A DNA stretch of 13,457 nucleotides, from contig DCZG01000087.1 in NCBI GenBank assembly GCA_002331575.1, forward strand, positions 12,534-25,990. The letters run 5' to 3'. The stretch comes from Atopobium sp. UBA2090 (GTDB taxonomy: Bacteria > Actinomycetota > Coriobacteriia > Coriobacteriales > Atopobiaceae). Below the pieces are notes generated by a model. The model had not been told where the DNA came from and made no database searches. It worked only from the letters and a program-made list of their open reading frames with translations. The first letter of the stretch is position 1, and every line of letters starts with the position of its first letter. This document shows, one piece after another, positions 1-6,683 of the stretch. The position numbers were made by a program, and so were the translations under genes.

Positions 1-28
1 CCCCCACGTCCGAAGCCGGACGCGGGGG
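1..28 (-). terminator. Hairpin downstream of katA, probable terminator
   Basis: Arms 1-12 and 17-28 form a 12-bp stem around a 4-base loop. Read as minus-strand RNA every position pairs, with one G-U wobble (positions 23 and 6). On the plus strand the same position would be an A-C mismatch, so the structure fits a transcript running leftward out of katA. It starts 28 bases after the katA stop. Any U-tract would lie outside the window, so rho-independent termination cannot be confirmed. Confidence 0.6.
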
Positions 29-56
29 CACTTCTCACCGCTTCATGAGCGCTGCT

Positions 57-1646
57 CTACAGGTACTTCTCGTCGATGCAGGGGCTCTCGCACGAATGGC
101 AGCTCATCATGCAGGGTCTGTCGTCAAAGCGTCCGCCAGGAAGGGTGGCCGCGACGAGTGCCTTGTGGTCGCCCTTGGCGAGCTCCTTCACGGTGTCGAG
201 ATCGAGCTTGAGCGCGCGCGTCATGCGCTCGCCGTAGTCGGGGTCGGCCCAGTAGCAGTGCACCGCGTGGCGATACTTGATGGTCTCGGAGCACGGGGCG
301 ATGTTCCTCGCGGTGTTGCCGATGAGCGTCTCCTTCTGGTCCTCGCTCATGACGCGATAGAGGTCGCCGCCCGAGTGGAAGCAGTCGTCGGTCGGATCGT
401 CGGTCGGGTCGTAGGCCCACATGGCCCCGTCGATCTCGAGTGGCGGCTCCATGACCTCGGGCTGGGGTGACCACCATCCCTGCGAGTTGGGCGAGTAGGC
501 CGGTGCGGCGCCGTAGTTGCCGTCGACGCGCATCGCGCCGTCGCGGTGGTAGTCAGCGACCTTGGCATGCTTGGCCTGGTTCACGGGAATCTCGTTGTGA
601 TTCACTCCCAGACGGTAGCGCTGCGCGTCACCGTAGACGAAGAGCCTTCCCTGGAGGAACTTGTCGGGCGAGAAGCCGATGCCCGGCACCACGTGGGCGG
701 GCGTGAAGGCTGCCTGCTCGACCTCGGCGAAGAAGTTCTCCGGCCAGCGATTGAGCTCGACCTCGCCGACCTCGATGAGCGGATAGTCGGCGTGACGCCA
801 GATCTTCGTGATGTCGAAGGGGTTCTCGTAGTGGTTCTTGGCCTGCTCCTCGGTCATGACCTGGATGTACATCTTCCACTTGGGGAAGTCGCCCTTGGCG
901 ATGGCCTCATAGAGGTCGCGGCCGGAGCTCTCGCGGTCGCGGGCGACAAGGTCGGCGGCCTCGGCGTCAGTCAGGTTCTTGATGCCCTGCTCGGTGCGGA
1001 AGTGGAACTTGACCCACACGCGCTCGTTGGCCGCGTTGTACATCGAGAAGGTGTGCTCGCCGTAGAAGTGCATGTGGCGGAAGCCGTCGGGGATGCCGCG
1101 GTCGGACATGACGACCGTGGTCTGGTGGAAGCACTCGGGTAGGAGCGTCCAGAAGTCCCAGTTGTTCTGCGCGCTGCGCATGCCGGTCATGGGGTCGCGC
1201 TTGACGGCGCGGTTGAGGTCGGGGAAGTTGTGGACGTCGCGGATGAAGAAGGTGGGGGTGTTGTTGCCCACGAGGTCCCAGTTGCCCTCCTCGGTGTAGA
1301 ACTTGACGGCCACGCCGCGGATGTCGCGCTCGGCGTCGGCTGCTCCGCGCTCGCCGGCCACGGTCGAGAAGCGGATGAAGAGGTCGGTCTTCTTGCCAAC
1401 CTCGGAGAACAGGTCGGCCTTCGTGTACTGCGTGATGTCGTTCGTGACGGTGAACGTGCCGTAGGCGCCCCAGCCCTTTGCGTGCATCCTGCGCTCGGGA
1501 ATGACCTCGCGGTCAAAGTGCGCGAGCTTCTCGAGGAGCCACACGTCCTGCAGCATGACTGGGCCGCGCGGTCCCGCCGTGATGCTGTGCTCGTTGTCGG
1601 CTACCGGTGCGCCCACCTCGTTGGTTAACTTCTTGTACTCGTCCAT
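57..1646 (-). CDS. katA: Heme catalase (clade 3-like, small subunit) with Cys-rich tail
   Basis: Cytoplasmic monofunctional catalase that splits hydrogen peroxide into water and oxygen. The 529-residue protein carries the family signatures: catalytic His55 in the ERRMHAKGWGAYG segment, the distal Asn near residue 128 in VGNNTPTFFIRD, and the proximal heme ligand Tyr338 in RLFVYGDAQRYRLG, followed by the NEIPVN segment. ATG at 1646 is preceded by a strong GAAGGAGGGT ribosome site. It is somewhat longer than typical small-subunit catalases (about 480-500 residues, family knowledge). The extra length ends in an unusual tail with C512, C516, C519 and C523 (Cx3Cx2Cx3C), absent from textbook catalases as far as I know. 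It lies 81 bases behind perR on the same strand, and I see no separate Per box directly in front of it, so control by readthrough from the perR promoter is likely. Confidence 0.97.
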   Translation of the reverse strand: MDEYKKLTNEVGAPVADNEHSITAGPRGPVMLQDVWLLEKLAHFDREVIPERRMHAKGWGAYGTFTVTNDITQYTKADLFSEVGKKTDLFIRFSTVAGERGAADAERDIRGVAVKFYTEEGNWDLVGNNTPTFFIRDVHNFPDLNRAVKRDPMTGMRSAQNNWDFWTLLPECFHQTTVVMSDRGIPDGFRHMHFYGEHTFSMYNAANERVWVKFHFRTEQGIKNLTDAEAADLVARDRESSGRDLYEAIAKGDFPKWKMYIQVMTEEQAKNHYENPFDITKIWRHADYPLIEVGEVELNRWPENFFAEVEQAAFTPAHVVPGIGFSPDKFLQGRLFVYGDAQRYRLGVNHNEIPVNQAKHAKVADYHRDGAMRVDGNYGAAPAYSPNSQGWWSPQPEVMEPPLEIDGAMWAYDPTDDPTDDCFHSGGDLYRVMSEDQKETLIGNTARNIAPCSETIKYRHAVHCYWADPDYGERMTRALKLDLDTVKELAKGDHKALVAATLPGGRFDDRPCMMSCHSCESPCIDEKYL

Positions 1647-1727
1647 GGAAACCCTCCTTCGTGTCGTGCGGCTGAGCGCAAGGCGCCCGTGTCTATGCTC
1701 GCGAGGGGCGAATGTCCCTCCTGAGTC

Positions 1728-2099
1728 CTACTCGTGCTGTCGTGCCCGGCATTCGGGGCAGACGTAGTGCAGGGTGAGCTCGTATCCCGTGAGCTTGATG
1801 TGAGACTCGCGGGCGAGAAGCACCTCGATGTCCTTGATCGACAGGTCCGAGACCTTGCCGCAGACGTCGCAGACGAGGTGCTCGTGCGGTTCGAGGACAC
1901 CGTCAAAGCGGTCGGGACCGCCATGCATCCGCACGCGTCGTATGAGTCCGTTCTCCGAGAGGTAGTTGAGGTTGTTGTAGACGGTCGCCCTCACGATCGT
2001 GGGCATCTGCTGCCGAGCCAGGTCATAGACCTCCTCAGCGGTGAGGTGGAAGGGGTTGTCGCGGACGATTGCGAGGATGAGCTCGCGTTGCTTTGTCAT
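1728..2099 (-). CDS. perR: Fur-family peroxide-responsive repressor (PerR-like)
   Basis: DNA-binding metalloregulator of the Fur superfamily, 123 residues, with an N-terminal winged helix and a C-terminal dimerisation domain. Two CxxC pairs, C77/C80 (CDVC) and C114/C117 (CPEC), form the structural zinc site. The regulatory metal ligands of Bacillus PerR all have counterparts: H18, D66, H72, H74 and D85. The Asp at position 85, rather than the Glu usual in Fur, together with the catalase partner, argues for PerR over Fur or Zur. The N-terminus is short (Bacillus PerR is about 145 residues), but the ATG at 2099 has a purine-rich GAAGGGAAGG site. A perfect palindromic operator lies just upstream, so autorepression is expected. 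The assignment to PerR rests on homology and context. Confidence 0.9.
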   Translation of the reverse strand: MTKQRELILAIVRDNPFHLTAEEVYDLARQQMPTIVRATVYNNLNYLSENGLIRRVRMHGGPDRFDGVLEPHEHLVCDVCGKVSDLSIKDIEVLLARESHIKLTGYELTLHYVCPECRARQHE

Positions 2100-2114
2100 C
2101 GACCTTCCCTTCTC

Positions 2115-2137
2115 GAATTTAGAATTGGTCTAAATTC
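2115..2137. promoter_or_regulatory. PerR/Fur-type operator
   Basis: Perfect inverted repeat of 9-bp arms GAATTTAGA (2115-2123) and TCTAAATTC (2129-2137) around 5 bases. The core TTAGAATTGGTCTAA at 2119-2133 shares its centre (2126) and reads as a 7-1-7 Per/Fur box. It is an AT-rich island in GC-rich DNA, between the perR -10 element and the perR ribosome site, where bound repressor would block transcription. Confidence 0.8.
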
Positions 2138-2166
2138 ACTATACCCACTCGGCGGGGGTGAGTAAA
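2138..2166 (-). promoter_or_regulatory. Probable perR-katA promoter
   Basis: On the minus strand TTTACT (2166-2161) and TATAGT (2143-2138) are separated by exactly 17 bases. The predicted start of transcription falls inside the palindromic operator at 2115-2137, a layout that suits repression. Confidence 0.55.
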
Positions 2167-2170
2167 CGTC

Positions 2171-2184
2171 TGGCGAGAAAATCG
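2171..2184 (+). repeat. Intergenic 14-mer TGGCGAGAAAATCG
   Basis: Matches 13 of 14 bases of a site on the minus strand at 12513-12500 (TGGCGAGAAACTCG) in the leader of the MFS gene. Its first nine bases are the reverse complement of TTCTCGCCA, the 9-mer inside the long-hairpin repeats. It lies just upstream of the perR -35 element. Function unknown. Confidence 0.4.
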
Positions 2185-2328
2185 GTGGGCGTCTGCGGGC
2201 GCGGTTTGGGCGGTGTGGAGTTTCATGCGACCGACTGGCCCGACGCTTTGAGTGCGGAGTCGTTCAAGAGCCTGGGGCTTCTCGCCATCGTGGTACAACA
2301 AGGCCATCGCATCGACGAGGGAGATCAC

Positions 2329-2598
2329 ATGGGCATCTGCGTCCCCATCAGAGACATGAAGGACACTGCGAAGTTCTCGGCTCTCGTCGAGGCTGCCGAC
2401 GAGCCCGTCACGGTGACCAAGAACGGCTACGGGAAGTTCGTCGTCATGCCGATCGAAAGCTATGACCTGCTCCTCGACGAGGTGGCGCGGGCAAAGCTCC
2501 TGGCAATCGTCGCTCGTGGCGAGAAGGACTACGCGGCGGGGGAGTACGTTGGCGGTGCGTCCTTCACGCAGGACCTCAGGGAGAAGTATGGCCTCTGA
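2329..2598 (+). CDS. Type II antitoxin, Phd/YefM family
   Basis: 89-residue protein with the typical Phd/YefM N-terminus: a short beta-rich DNA-binding part (IRDMKDTAKFSALVEAADEP), then VTVTKNGYGKFVVMPIESYD and an acidic helical tail that would wrap the toxin. The frame is open back to a GTG at 2158, but ATG at 2329 has a GAGGGAG ribosome site and starts exactly where family members start. Its last 11 bases overlap the toxin start, giving translational coupling. Antitoxins of this family usually repress their own operon, but I could not pick out an operator in the 2167-2328 leader. Confidence 0.88.
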   Translation: MGICVPIRDMKDTAKFSALVEAADEPVTVTKNGYGKFVVMPIESYDLLLDEVARAKLLAIVARGEKDYAAGEYVGGASFTQDLREKYGL

Positions 2599-2893
2599 GC
2601 CTGTAATCCTTCCTCAGGCGCAGCGAGACGTCGAGGAGATCGTCCGGTATCTGGCACGCGACCTCGCGAGCCCGTCCGCGGCGGCCAGGTTTCTCGATGA
2701 GTTCGACGCGAAGACCGAGAACGTCTGCGCGATGCCAGAGCCCTACCCGGCAGGCCGGCTCGATGAGCTCGCCCGTCTCGGCTTTCGCGTGATGCCCGTG
2801 ATGAAGTACCTCGTGCTGTACGTGCCTCGTGACGGGAAGATTGTCGTATCTCACGTCTTCCATGGGACCCGGGATTACGCTCGCCTGGTCTGA
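2588..2893 (+). CDS. Type II toxin, ParE/RelE superfamily
   Basis: 101-residue protein beginning ASEPVILPQAQRDVEEIVRYL, with the ParE/RelE alpha-helical hairpin (A-RDVEEIVRYLARDLASPSAAARF) and the closing strands MKYLVLYVPRDGKIVVSHVFHGTRDY. The R-x-x-P-V-x-K-Y-L-V-L-Y strand near residues 67-78 and the terminal H-G-x-R-D-Y motif are family hallmarks. Whether it cuts ribosome-bound mRNA (RelE type) or poisons gyrase (ParE type) cannot be settled from sequence; the wording of the fold leans to ParE. ATG at 2588 is chosen over an upstream in-frame ATG at 2462 because the latter would overlap most of the antitoxin, and because AGGGAGA precedes 2588. Confidence 0.87.
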   Translation: MASEPVILPQAQRDVEEIVRYLARDLASPSAAARFLDEFDAKTENVCAMPEPYPAGRLDELARLGFRVMPVMKYLVLYVPRDGKIVVSHVFHGTRDYARLV

Positions 2894-2919
2894 CGGCCAG
2901 GTGTGGACGTTCCGTTTTT
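2884..2919 (+). terminator. Possible weak terminator after the toxin gene
   Basis: Arms 2884-2890 (CCTGGTC) and 2895-2901 (GGCCAGG) form a 7-bp stem with one U-G wobble around TGAC; the loop includes the toxin stop codon. A run of five T lies at about 2915-2919, 13 bases past the stem. That is too far for a classic intrinsic terminator, so confidence is low. Confidence 0.3.
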
Positions 2920-2935
2920 GCTGGTCTGAGCCCTC

Positions 2936-2966
2936 TTGACTTAAACCACACTTTAAGGTCTACCGT
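2936..2966 (+). promoter_or_regulatory. MerR-style promoter and operator of the alcohol dehydrogenase
   Basis: A -35 element TTGACT (2936-2941) overlaps a perfect inverted repeat CTTAAA (2940-2945) / TTTAAG (2952-2957) with a 6-base spacer. Downstream is TACCGT (2961-2966), 19 bases after the -35 element. A dyad in an over-long 19-base spacer is the hallmark of promoters untwisted by MerR-family activators. A 17-base reading (TCTACC, 2959-2964) is also possible and would make it an ordinary promoter under a dyad-binding repressor. Confidence 0.6.
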
Positions 2967-3005
2967 GGTCCTCGCATTCACGAACCCGTGTGAAAGGACC
3001 ACGTC

Positions 3006-4187
3006 ATGTCGCTTCTCGCCTACAACTCATACGCCCCCACCCGCGTCCTCTTTGGTGCCGGTCAGCTCAACCACCTCCACGAGCAGGCCATGCCCGGACG
3101 GCGCGCCATGGTCGTCATCTCCAACGGTAAGTCCACGCGCGCCAATGGCTCGCTCGACCGGACCCTCGCCGAGCTTGCTGCCGCTGGCGTCGAGACCGTC
3201 GTCTTCGATCACGTCGGGGCCAACCCGACCAAGGAGGTCACCGAGGAGGGCGCCTTCTTCGCCCGTGAGAATGGCGTCGACTTCATCGTCGCCCTCGGCG
3301 GCGGCTCGGTCATGGACGCAGCGAAGGTCATGGCGATGTTCGCGCCGCAGCCGAGCGACGACCTCTGGGACTACGCCGGCGGAAAGACCGGCCGTGCCCT
3401 GCCGCTCGTGAACCCCGAGCTGCCCTGGGTCGCCATCACGACCACGGCCGGAACCGGCTCGGAGGTCGACTCCGCCGGAGTCATCTCGAACCTCGCCACG
3501 CACGAGAAGATCGGCGTCGGCTCCGCCAACGACTTCGCCCGCTTTGCAATCGTCGATCCCGAGCTCATGCTCTCCGTACCGCCCAGGTTCACCGCCTACC
3601 AGGGCTTCGACGCGCTGTTCCACAGCCTCGAGGGCTTCATCTCCAACCGTGCGAACCTGCTCTCTGACCGCGTGCAGCTCGCCGCCATTGAGAACATCGG
3701 CCGCTACCTGCCACGGGCCGTCGCCGACGGCTCCGACCTCGAGGCGCGCACGCACGTCGCCTTCGCCAACACGATGAGCGGCTACTCCATGGTCTTCTCG
3801 GCATGCACGTCAGAGCATTCGATGGAGCATGCGATGAGCGCGTTCCACCCTGAGCTGCCGCACGGCGCCGGCCTCACGATGATCAGCCTCGCGTACTTCG
3901 GCTTCTGGATCGACCGTCACGTCTGCGATGACCGTTTCGTCAGCATGGCGAAGGCGCTGGGCAAGGATGACGCCACTCGCCCCGAGGACTTCCTCGCCGC
4001 GCTGCTCGACCTGCAGGTGGCATGCGGTGTCGATGACCTCAGGATGAGCGAGTACGGCTTCACGCCCGACGAGTTCCTCCCGCTCGCCGTGAACGCCCGC
4101 GAGACCATGGGCATGCTCTTTGCCTGCGATCCCGCCCCGACCACCGACGAGGAGATCGCCGGCATCTATGCGAAGGCGTTCAAGTAG
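3006..4187 (+). CDS. Iron-containing (group III) alcohol dehydrogenase
   Basis: 393-residue NAD(P)-dependent oxidoreductase of the Fe-ADH family, probably reducing aldehydes to alcohols or the reverse in the cytoplasm. The N-terminal nucleotide-binding half shows GGGS at 98-101 followed by DAAK, and TTTAGTGSEVD near 146-155. The C-terminal helical half holds the metal ligands by comparison with FucO: D202 and H206 (DALFHSLEG), H271 (EHSMEHAMSAF) and H286 (LPHGAG). The loop between the last two ligands is one residue longer than in FucO. The protein looks closest to butanol/lactaldehyde-type members; the substrate is not readable. AAAGGA precedes the ATG. The MerR-like promoter suggests induction by a reactive aldehyde or redox stress, but no regulator gene is adjacent. 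Confidence 0.93.
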   Translation: MSLLAYNSYAPTRVLFGAGQLNHLHEQAMPGRRAMVVISNGKSTRANGSLDRTLAELAAAGVETVVFDHVGANPTKEVTEEGAFFARENGVDFIVALGGGSVMDAAKVMAMFAPQPSDDLWDYAGGKTGRALPLVNPELPWVAITTTAGTGSEVDSAGVISNLATHEKIGVGSANDFARFAIVDPELMLSVPPRFTAYQGFDALFHSLEGFISNRANLLSDRVQLAAIENIGRYLPRAVADGSDLEARTHVAFANTMSGYSMVFSACTSEHSMEHAMSAFHPELPHGAGLTMISLAYFGFWIDRHVCDDRFVSMAKALGKDDATRPEDFLAALLDLQVACGVDDLRMSEYGFTPDEFLPLAVNARETMGMLFACDPAPTTDEEIAGIYAKAFK

Positions 4188-4200
4188 ACCGGGCACGACC

Positions 4201-4272
4201 GATAACGTACATTTTGCCTGGGGTTGGCGACAAAAGCCCAGTTGGCGCCTTTCTCACCGGGCAAGATGTACG
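4201..4272. repeat. Long-hairpin intergenic repeat, copy A
   Basis: 72 bases that align without gaps to 11196-11267, with 12 differences by my count. Outer arms 4206-4218 and 4260-4272 are complementary at 12 of 13 positions; inner arms 4224-4230 and 4254-4260 extend the stem with wobbles. It starts 13 bases after the alcohol dehydrogenase stop and lies between two convergent genes, so it may act as a bidirectional terminator or REP-like element. The right flank is degraded relative to copy B. Confidence 0.75.
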
Positions 4273-4289
4273 AAAATCGCCCTCCCCAG

Positions 4290-4317
4290 CCGCAGTTGGC
4301 GTTCTTCTCGCCAGACG
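4290..4317 (+). repeat. Partial repeat copy next to copy A
   Basis: Bases 4290-4314 match 23 of 25 positions of the right half of copy B (11231-11255), including the AGTTGGCG...CTTCTCGCCAG core. No left arm is present. The final 13 bases (4305-4317, TTCTCGCCAGACG) recur exactly on the minus strand at 2179-2167. It reads as a truncated or tandemly duplicated half of the element. Confidence 0.6.
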
Positions 4318-4357
4318 GCGTGCGTTGTCTGAGTCCGCCACTGCTCGTCGTCCGTTG

Positions 4358-5698
4358 CTATGCGGCGGGCAGCATCACGTCGAGTGAGAAGACCCCGTCA
4401 CTTGCCCCCATGGTGACCGTTCCGCCGTAGCGCTCTGCGATCATGCGTATCGACTTGGTGCCAAAGCCGTGGTTCGCGCGGTCTGCCTTGGTGGTCTGCG
4501 GGAGGCCGTTCACGAACGACGGCTGGTCGACGAGGCAGTTGTCCACGTGGACAAGGACGACGTTCGCACGGCGGCGAACGTCGACGTTGATGGTGCGCAT
4601 CTCTTTTGTGGTGACAAGGCGTACTGCCTCAACCGCGTTGTCGACGGCGTTGCCGAAGAGCGAGTAGAGGTCGGACGGGGCCATGAACCCCAACGCGCTG
4701 CCGTCGACGATGCATGCAAGCGCTATGCCTTCTCGCTCGCAGACCAGGCCCTTCTCGGTGAGAATGACGTCGAGGGCCTCGTTCCCGGTCTTGACCCCAG
4801 AGTCGTAGATGTCGACCTCGCGCGCGATGTCCTCGAGTGTTCCCTCATCCACGACAGCACCTCGCCCCCTGAGGTTGCGAATCTGGTGGCGGATGTCGTG
4901 GCACTTGATGTTGATGGCCTCGATGTTCTCCTTGGACTGGGCGTATTGCTTGCCCTCCTCCTGTATCATGCGCATGAGCGAGAGGGTCTCCTCCTTGAGG
5001 TGTCGGTTGTAGAGCATCTCGTATTCCACGACGAGCGTGAAGACGCAGGCTGTCATGTGGACTAGTCGTAGTACGAGCAGCCTCGCGAGCGACACCCCGT
5101 ACTCGGGAAGAGCGCCTATCACGAGGTCAAAACCGATGTTGATGAGAATGACCGCCGCCACGAGAAGGACCGTCCGCCTGTCCTCAACGTCGACCGGGCC
5201 GCCGTGGCGCATGGGCTTGATGAAAGACCGGAAGCAGAGGGCGTAGACGAGACCGTTGGTGACGACGGCGTTCGCGATGACGATTGGGGCCAGCTGGTAG
5301 TTGATCCCCTGGGCGCCGATGACGAGGTTGACCGCCTCGCTCATCCCGTAGGCAAGGTTCTGCATGGTGTAGGCAGCGGTCGCGCAGAAGAAGAGCGTCC
5401 ATATCGAGGCGTCGTAGCACTCGTGGAGACACCAGACGAGGACGACGACCACGAGGGAGAAGACGAGAAAGACGGCCACCGATGACGAGGCGCTCCGTGC
5501 GAGGGGCGTGGCGTAGAAGCCAACCCAGCCCAGGAGTTCGACAACGAGATAGGCGACGACGCTGCTCAGGACCACCCGTGCGCGGAATCCATCTCGATGG
5601 GGGAGACACCACCCAAACAGATGTATCGCGACGAGAAGCTCGGTCATGGCCATGGCGAGATAGACGAAGAGGTTGTCGACCACTGGCACGCCTTCCAT
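4358..5698 (-). CDS. Membrane sensor histidine kinase, GHKL/AgrC-like
   Basis: 446-residue two-component sensor. Residues 1-225 are hydrophobic with about six membrane segments (for example 7-30, 41-62, 72-92, 99-118, 136-157, 176-196, 204-225) and no extracellular domain, like peptide-sensing AgrC/ComD kinases. A cytoplasmic coiled linker follows, then the dimerisation segment with candidate phospho-accepting H267 (CHDIRHQI). The ATPase domain has N-box NAVDNAVEAV (350-359) and G-box HGFGTKSIRMIAERYGG (410-426). Its ATG overlaps the stop of the response regulator gene (TGATG) and has a GGGGGGAG ribosome site inside that gene's 3' end, so both are co-translated. Unlike agr loci there is no agrB or autoinducer-peptide gene nearby. 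The ligand is unknown. Confidence 0.9.
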   Translation of the reverse strand: MEGVPVVDNLFVYLAMAMTELLVAIHLFGWCLPHRDGFRARVVLSSVVAYLVVELLGWVGFYATPLARSASSSVAVFLVFSLVVVVLVWCLHECYDASIWTLFFCATAAYTMQNLAYGMSEAVNLVIGAQGINYQLAPIVIANAVVTNGLVYALCFRSFIKPMRHGGPVDVEDRRTVLLVAAVILINIGFDLVIGALPEYGVSLARLLVLRLVHMTACVFTLVVEYEMLYNRHLKEETLSLMRMIQEEGKQYAQSKENIEAINIKCHDIRHQIRNLRGRGAVVDEGTLEDIAREVDIYDSGVKTGNEALDVILTEKGLVCEREGIALACIVDGSALGFMAPSDLYSLFGNAVDNAVEAVRLVTTKEMRTINVDVRRRANVVLVHVDNCLVDQPSFVNGLPQTTKADRANHGFGTKSIRMIAERYGGTVTMGASDGVFSLDVMLPAA

Positions 5699-6417
5699 CA
5701 GATGCTCCCCCCGAGGTAGCTCGTGATCGTCGCGAGTGCCTCCTTCTTGCGCGCGCGGGTGAAATAGAGCGTCTCGCCTGTCGACATGATCACCGAGCCT
5801 TCCTCGATTGCTCTGACGTGATCCATATTCACGAGAAACGAGCTGGCGATACGGACGAACGGCTCGCCCTCGAGCTCCTCGACCAGTTTGGAGAGGCTGC
5901 CGCGAGCTGTTATCGGCTGTCCGGAGGCGAGATGGTACACGAGGTTGTGGCCAGCTGTCTCCGCGAAGACCAGCTCCGTGGAGGGGAACATCCGAAGCCC
6001 TCGCTTGAGCGGCACGGTGATGTTCTTGCCGGTGTTGCGGCGAATGACGCGCAGCGCCTTGTCGAGGTAGCGAGAGATGCCGTAATAGCTGATGGGCTTC
6101 ACGATGAAGCCGAGCGCGTCGACCTCGTAGCCGCGGACGGCGTACTGGGCGAGGTCGGTGACGAAGACGACCTGGGTCGTCTCGTCGTAGGTGCGCAGGA
6201 TGCGTGCCGCCTCCATGCCATTGATGCCGCAGGGAAGATTGATGTCGAGGAAAATCAGGTCGAACGTGCGGCTTGCCTCAATCAGCGGGATCGCGCTCTC
6301 ATACTCCGTGATCGCAAACTCATCGTTGTGCTCGGAGGCGTACTTCTCGACGCATCCCCTGAGCCGCGAGCGCTCGTCTGCATTGTCTTCGACGATCAGC
6401 ACCTGGTAGGTAGCCAT
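5698..6417 (-). CDS. LytTR-family response regulator
   Basis: 239-residue AgrA/LytR-type transcription regulator. The receiver domain (about 3-125) has the acidic pair E10/D11, phospho-acceptor D58 (LIFLDINLP), T87 and K107 (FIVKP). The LytTR DNA-binding domain (about 133-236) shows the typical FVRIASSFLVNMDHVRAI segment at 187-204. It is the first gene of a two-gene operon with the sensor kinase. GAGGG lies just ahead of the ATG at 6417. The operon diverges from the GH3 gene over a 266-base gap that would hold both promoters. Likely targets are its own operon and/or the GH3 gene (inference); I could not identify a convincing LytTR direct-repeat site there. Confidence 0.93.
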   Translation of the reverse strand: MATYQVLIVEDNADERSRLRGCVEKYASEHNDEFAITEYESAIPLIEASRTFDLIFLDINLPCGINGMEAARILRTYDETTQVVFVTDLAQYAVRGYEVDALGFIVKPISYYGISRYLDKALRVIRRNTGKNITVPLKRGLRMFPSTELVFAETAGHNLVYHLASGQPITARGSLSKLVEELEGEPFVRIASSFLVNMDHVRAIEEGSVIMSTGETLYFTRARKKEALATITSYLGGSI

Positions 6418-6574
6418 GCCCTCATCTCGCCTGCGCCTTGCGACGCGGTCGCCGTGGCGACGTCCGCCCTATTGGATTCAATGATATCCGTTCGTCCCAT
6501 GGGCTCTCTACTGCCGTCCGAGCGGAAATCTCCTCCCGAATCTGTCGTCTCCTCGACCAAAACCGCCTGACGTA

Positions 6575-6603
6575 TTGGAGTGGTCTGAATCAAATCTTAT
6601 GGT
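6575..6603 (+). promoter_or_regulatory. Possible promoter of the GH3 gene
   Basis: TTGGAG (6575-6580) and TATGGT (6598-6603) are 17 bases apart, in a locally AT-rich stretch 81 bases ahead of the GTG start. This is the best match in the divergent gap 6418-6683. Nothing equally good was found on the minus strand for the regulator operon; TATCAT at 6486-6481 is a candidate -10 without a recognisable -35. Confidence 0.4.
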
Positions 6604-6672
6604 CGTGTGCACCAGCATGAGCGCCTTGCCCTGGCGGAGGGCCTGGATACGAGGCGCACGTCGACATGGAAC

Positions 6673-6680
6673 GGGAGGAA
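6673..6680 (+). promoter_or_regulatory. Ribosome site that fixes the GH3 start
   Basis: GGGAGGAA ends a few bases before GTG at 6684, with five bases between GGAGG and the start. The same site lies inside the frame if ATG 6666 is used, and is 20 bases from ATG 6699, too far. GTG 6684 is therefore preferred. Confidence 0.65.
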
Positions 6681-6683
6681 GAA

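Noticed and set aside
1696..1722. Possible attenuator hairpin in the perR-katA gap
   Set aside because: Only a 5-bp GAGGG/CCCTC stem without a T-tract; not distinguishable from chance in GC-rich DNA.
2158..2328. GTG-started N-terminal extension of the antitoxin (57 extra residues)
   Set aside because: No ribosome site at 2158, and its start overlaps the perR -35 region. ATG 2329 has GAGGGAG and matches the family N-terminus.
4201..4317. Repeat cluster as a CRISPR array
   Set aside because: Only one full and one partial unit, palindromic, no spacers of regular length and no cas genes.
6485..6520. LytTR binding site candidates (CCGTT at 6488, CCGTC at 6513)
   Set aside because: Spacing of 25 bases and poor match to the known direct-repeat layout.
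5482..6570. 362-codon plus-strand frame opposite the kinase/regulator genes
   Set aside because: Antisense shadow; no motifs, and the minus strand has receiver, LytTR and GHKL signatures.
6396..6593. Minus-strand 65-codon frame between the regulator and the GH3 gene, considered as a signal peptide gene
   Set aside because: No ribosome site, no hydrophobic leader or Agr-type peptide pattern, and it overlaps the regulator start.
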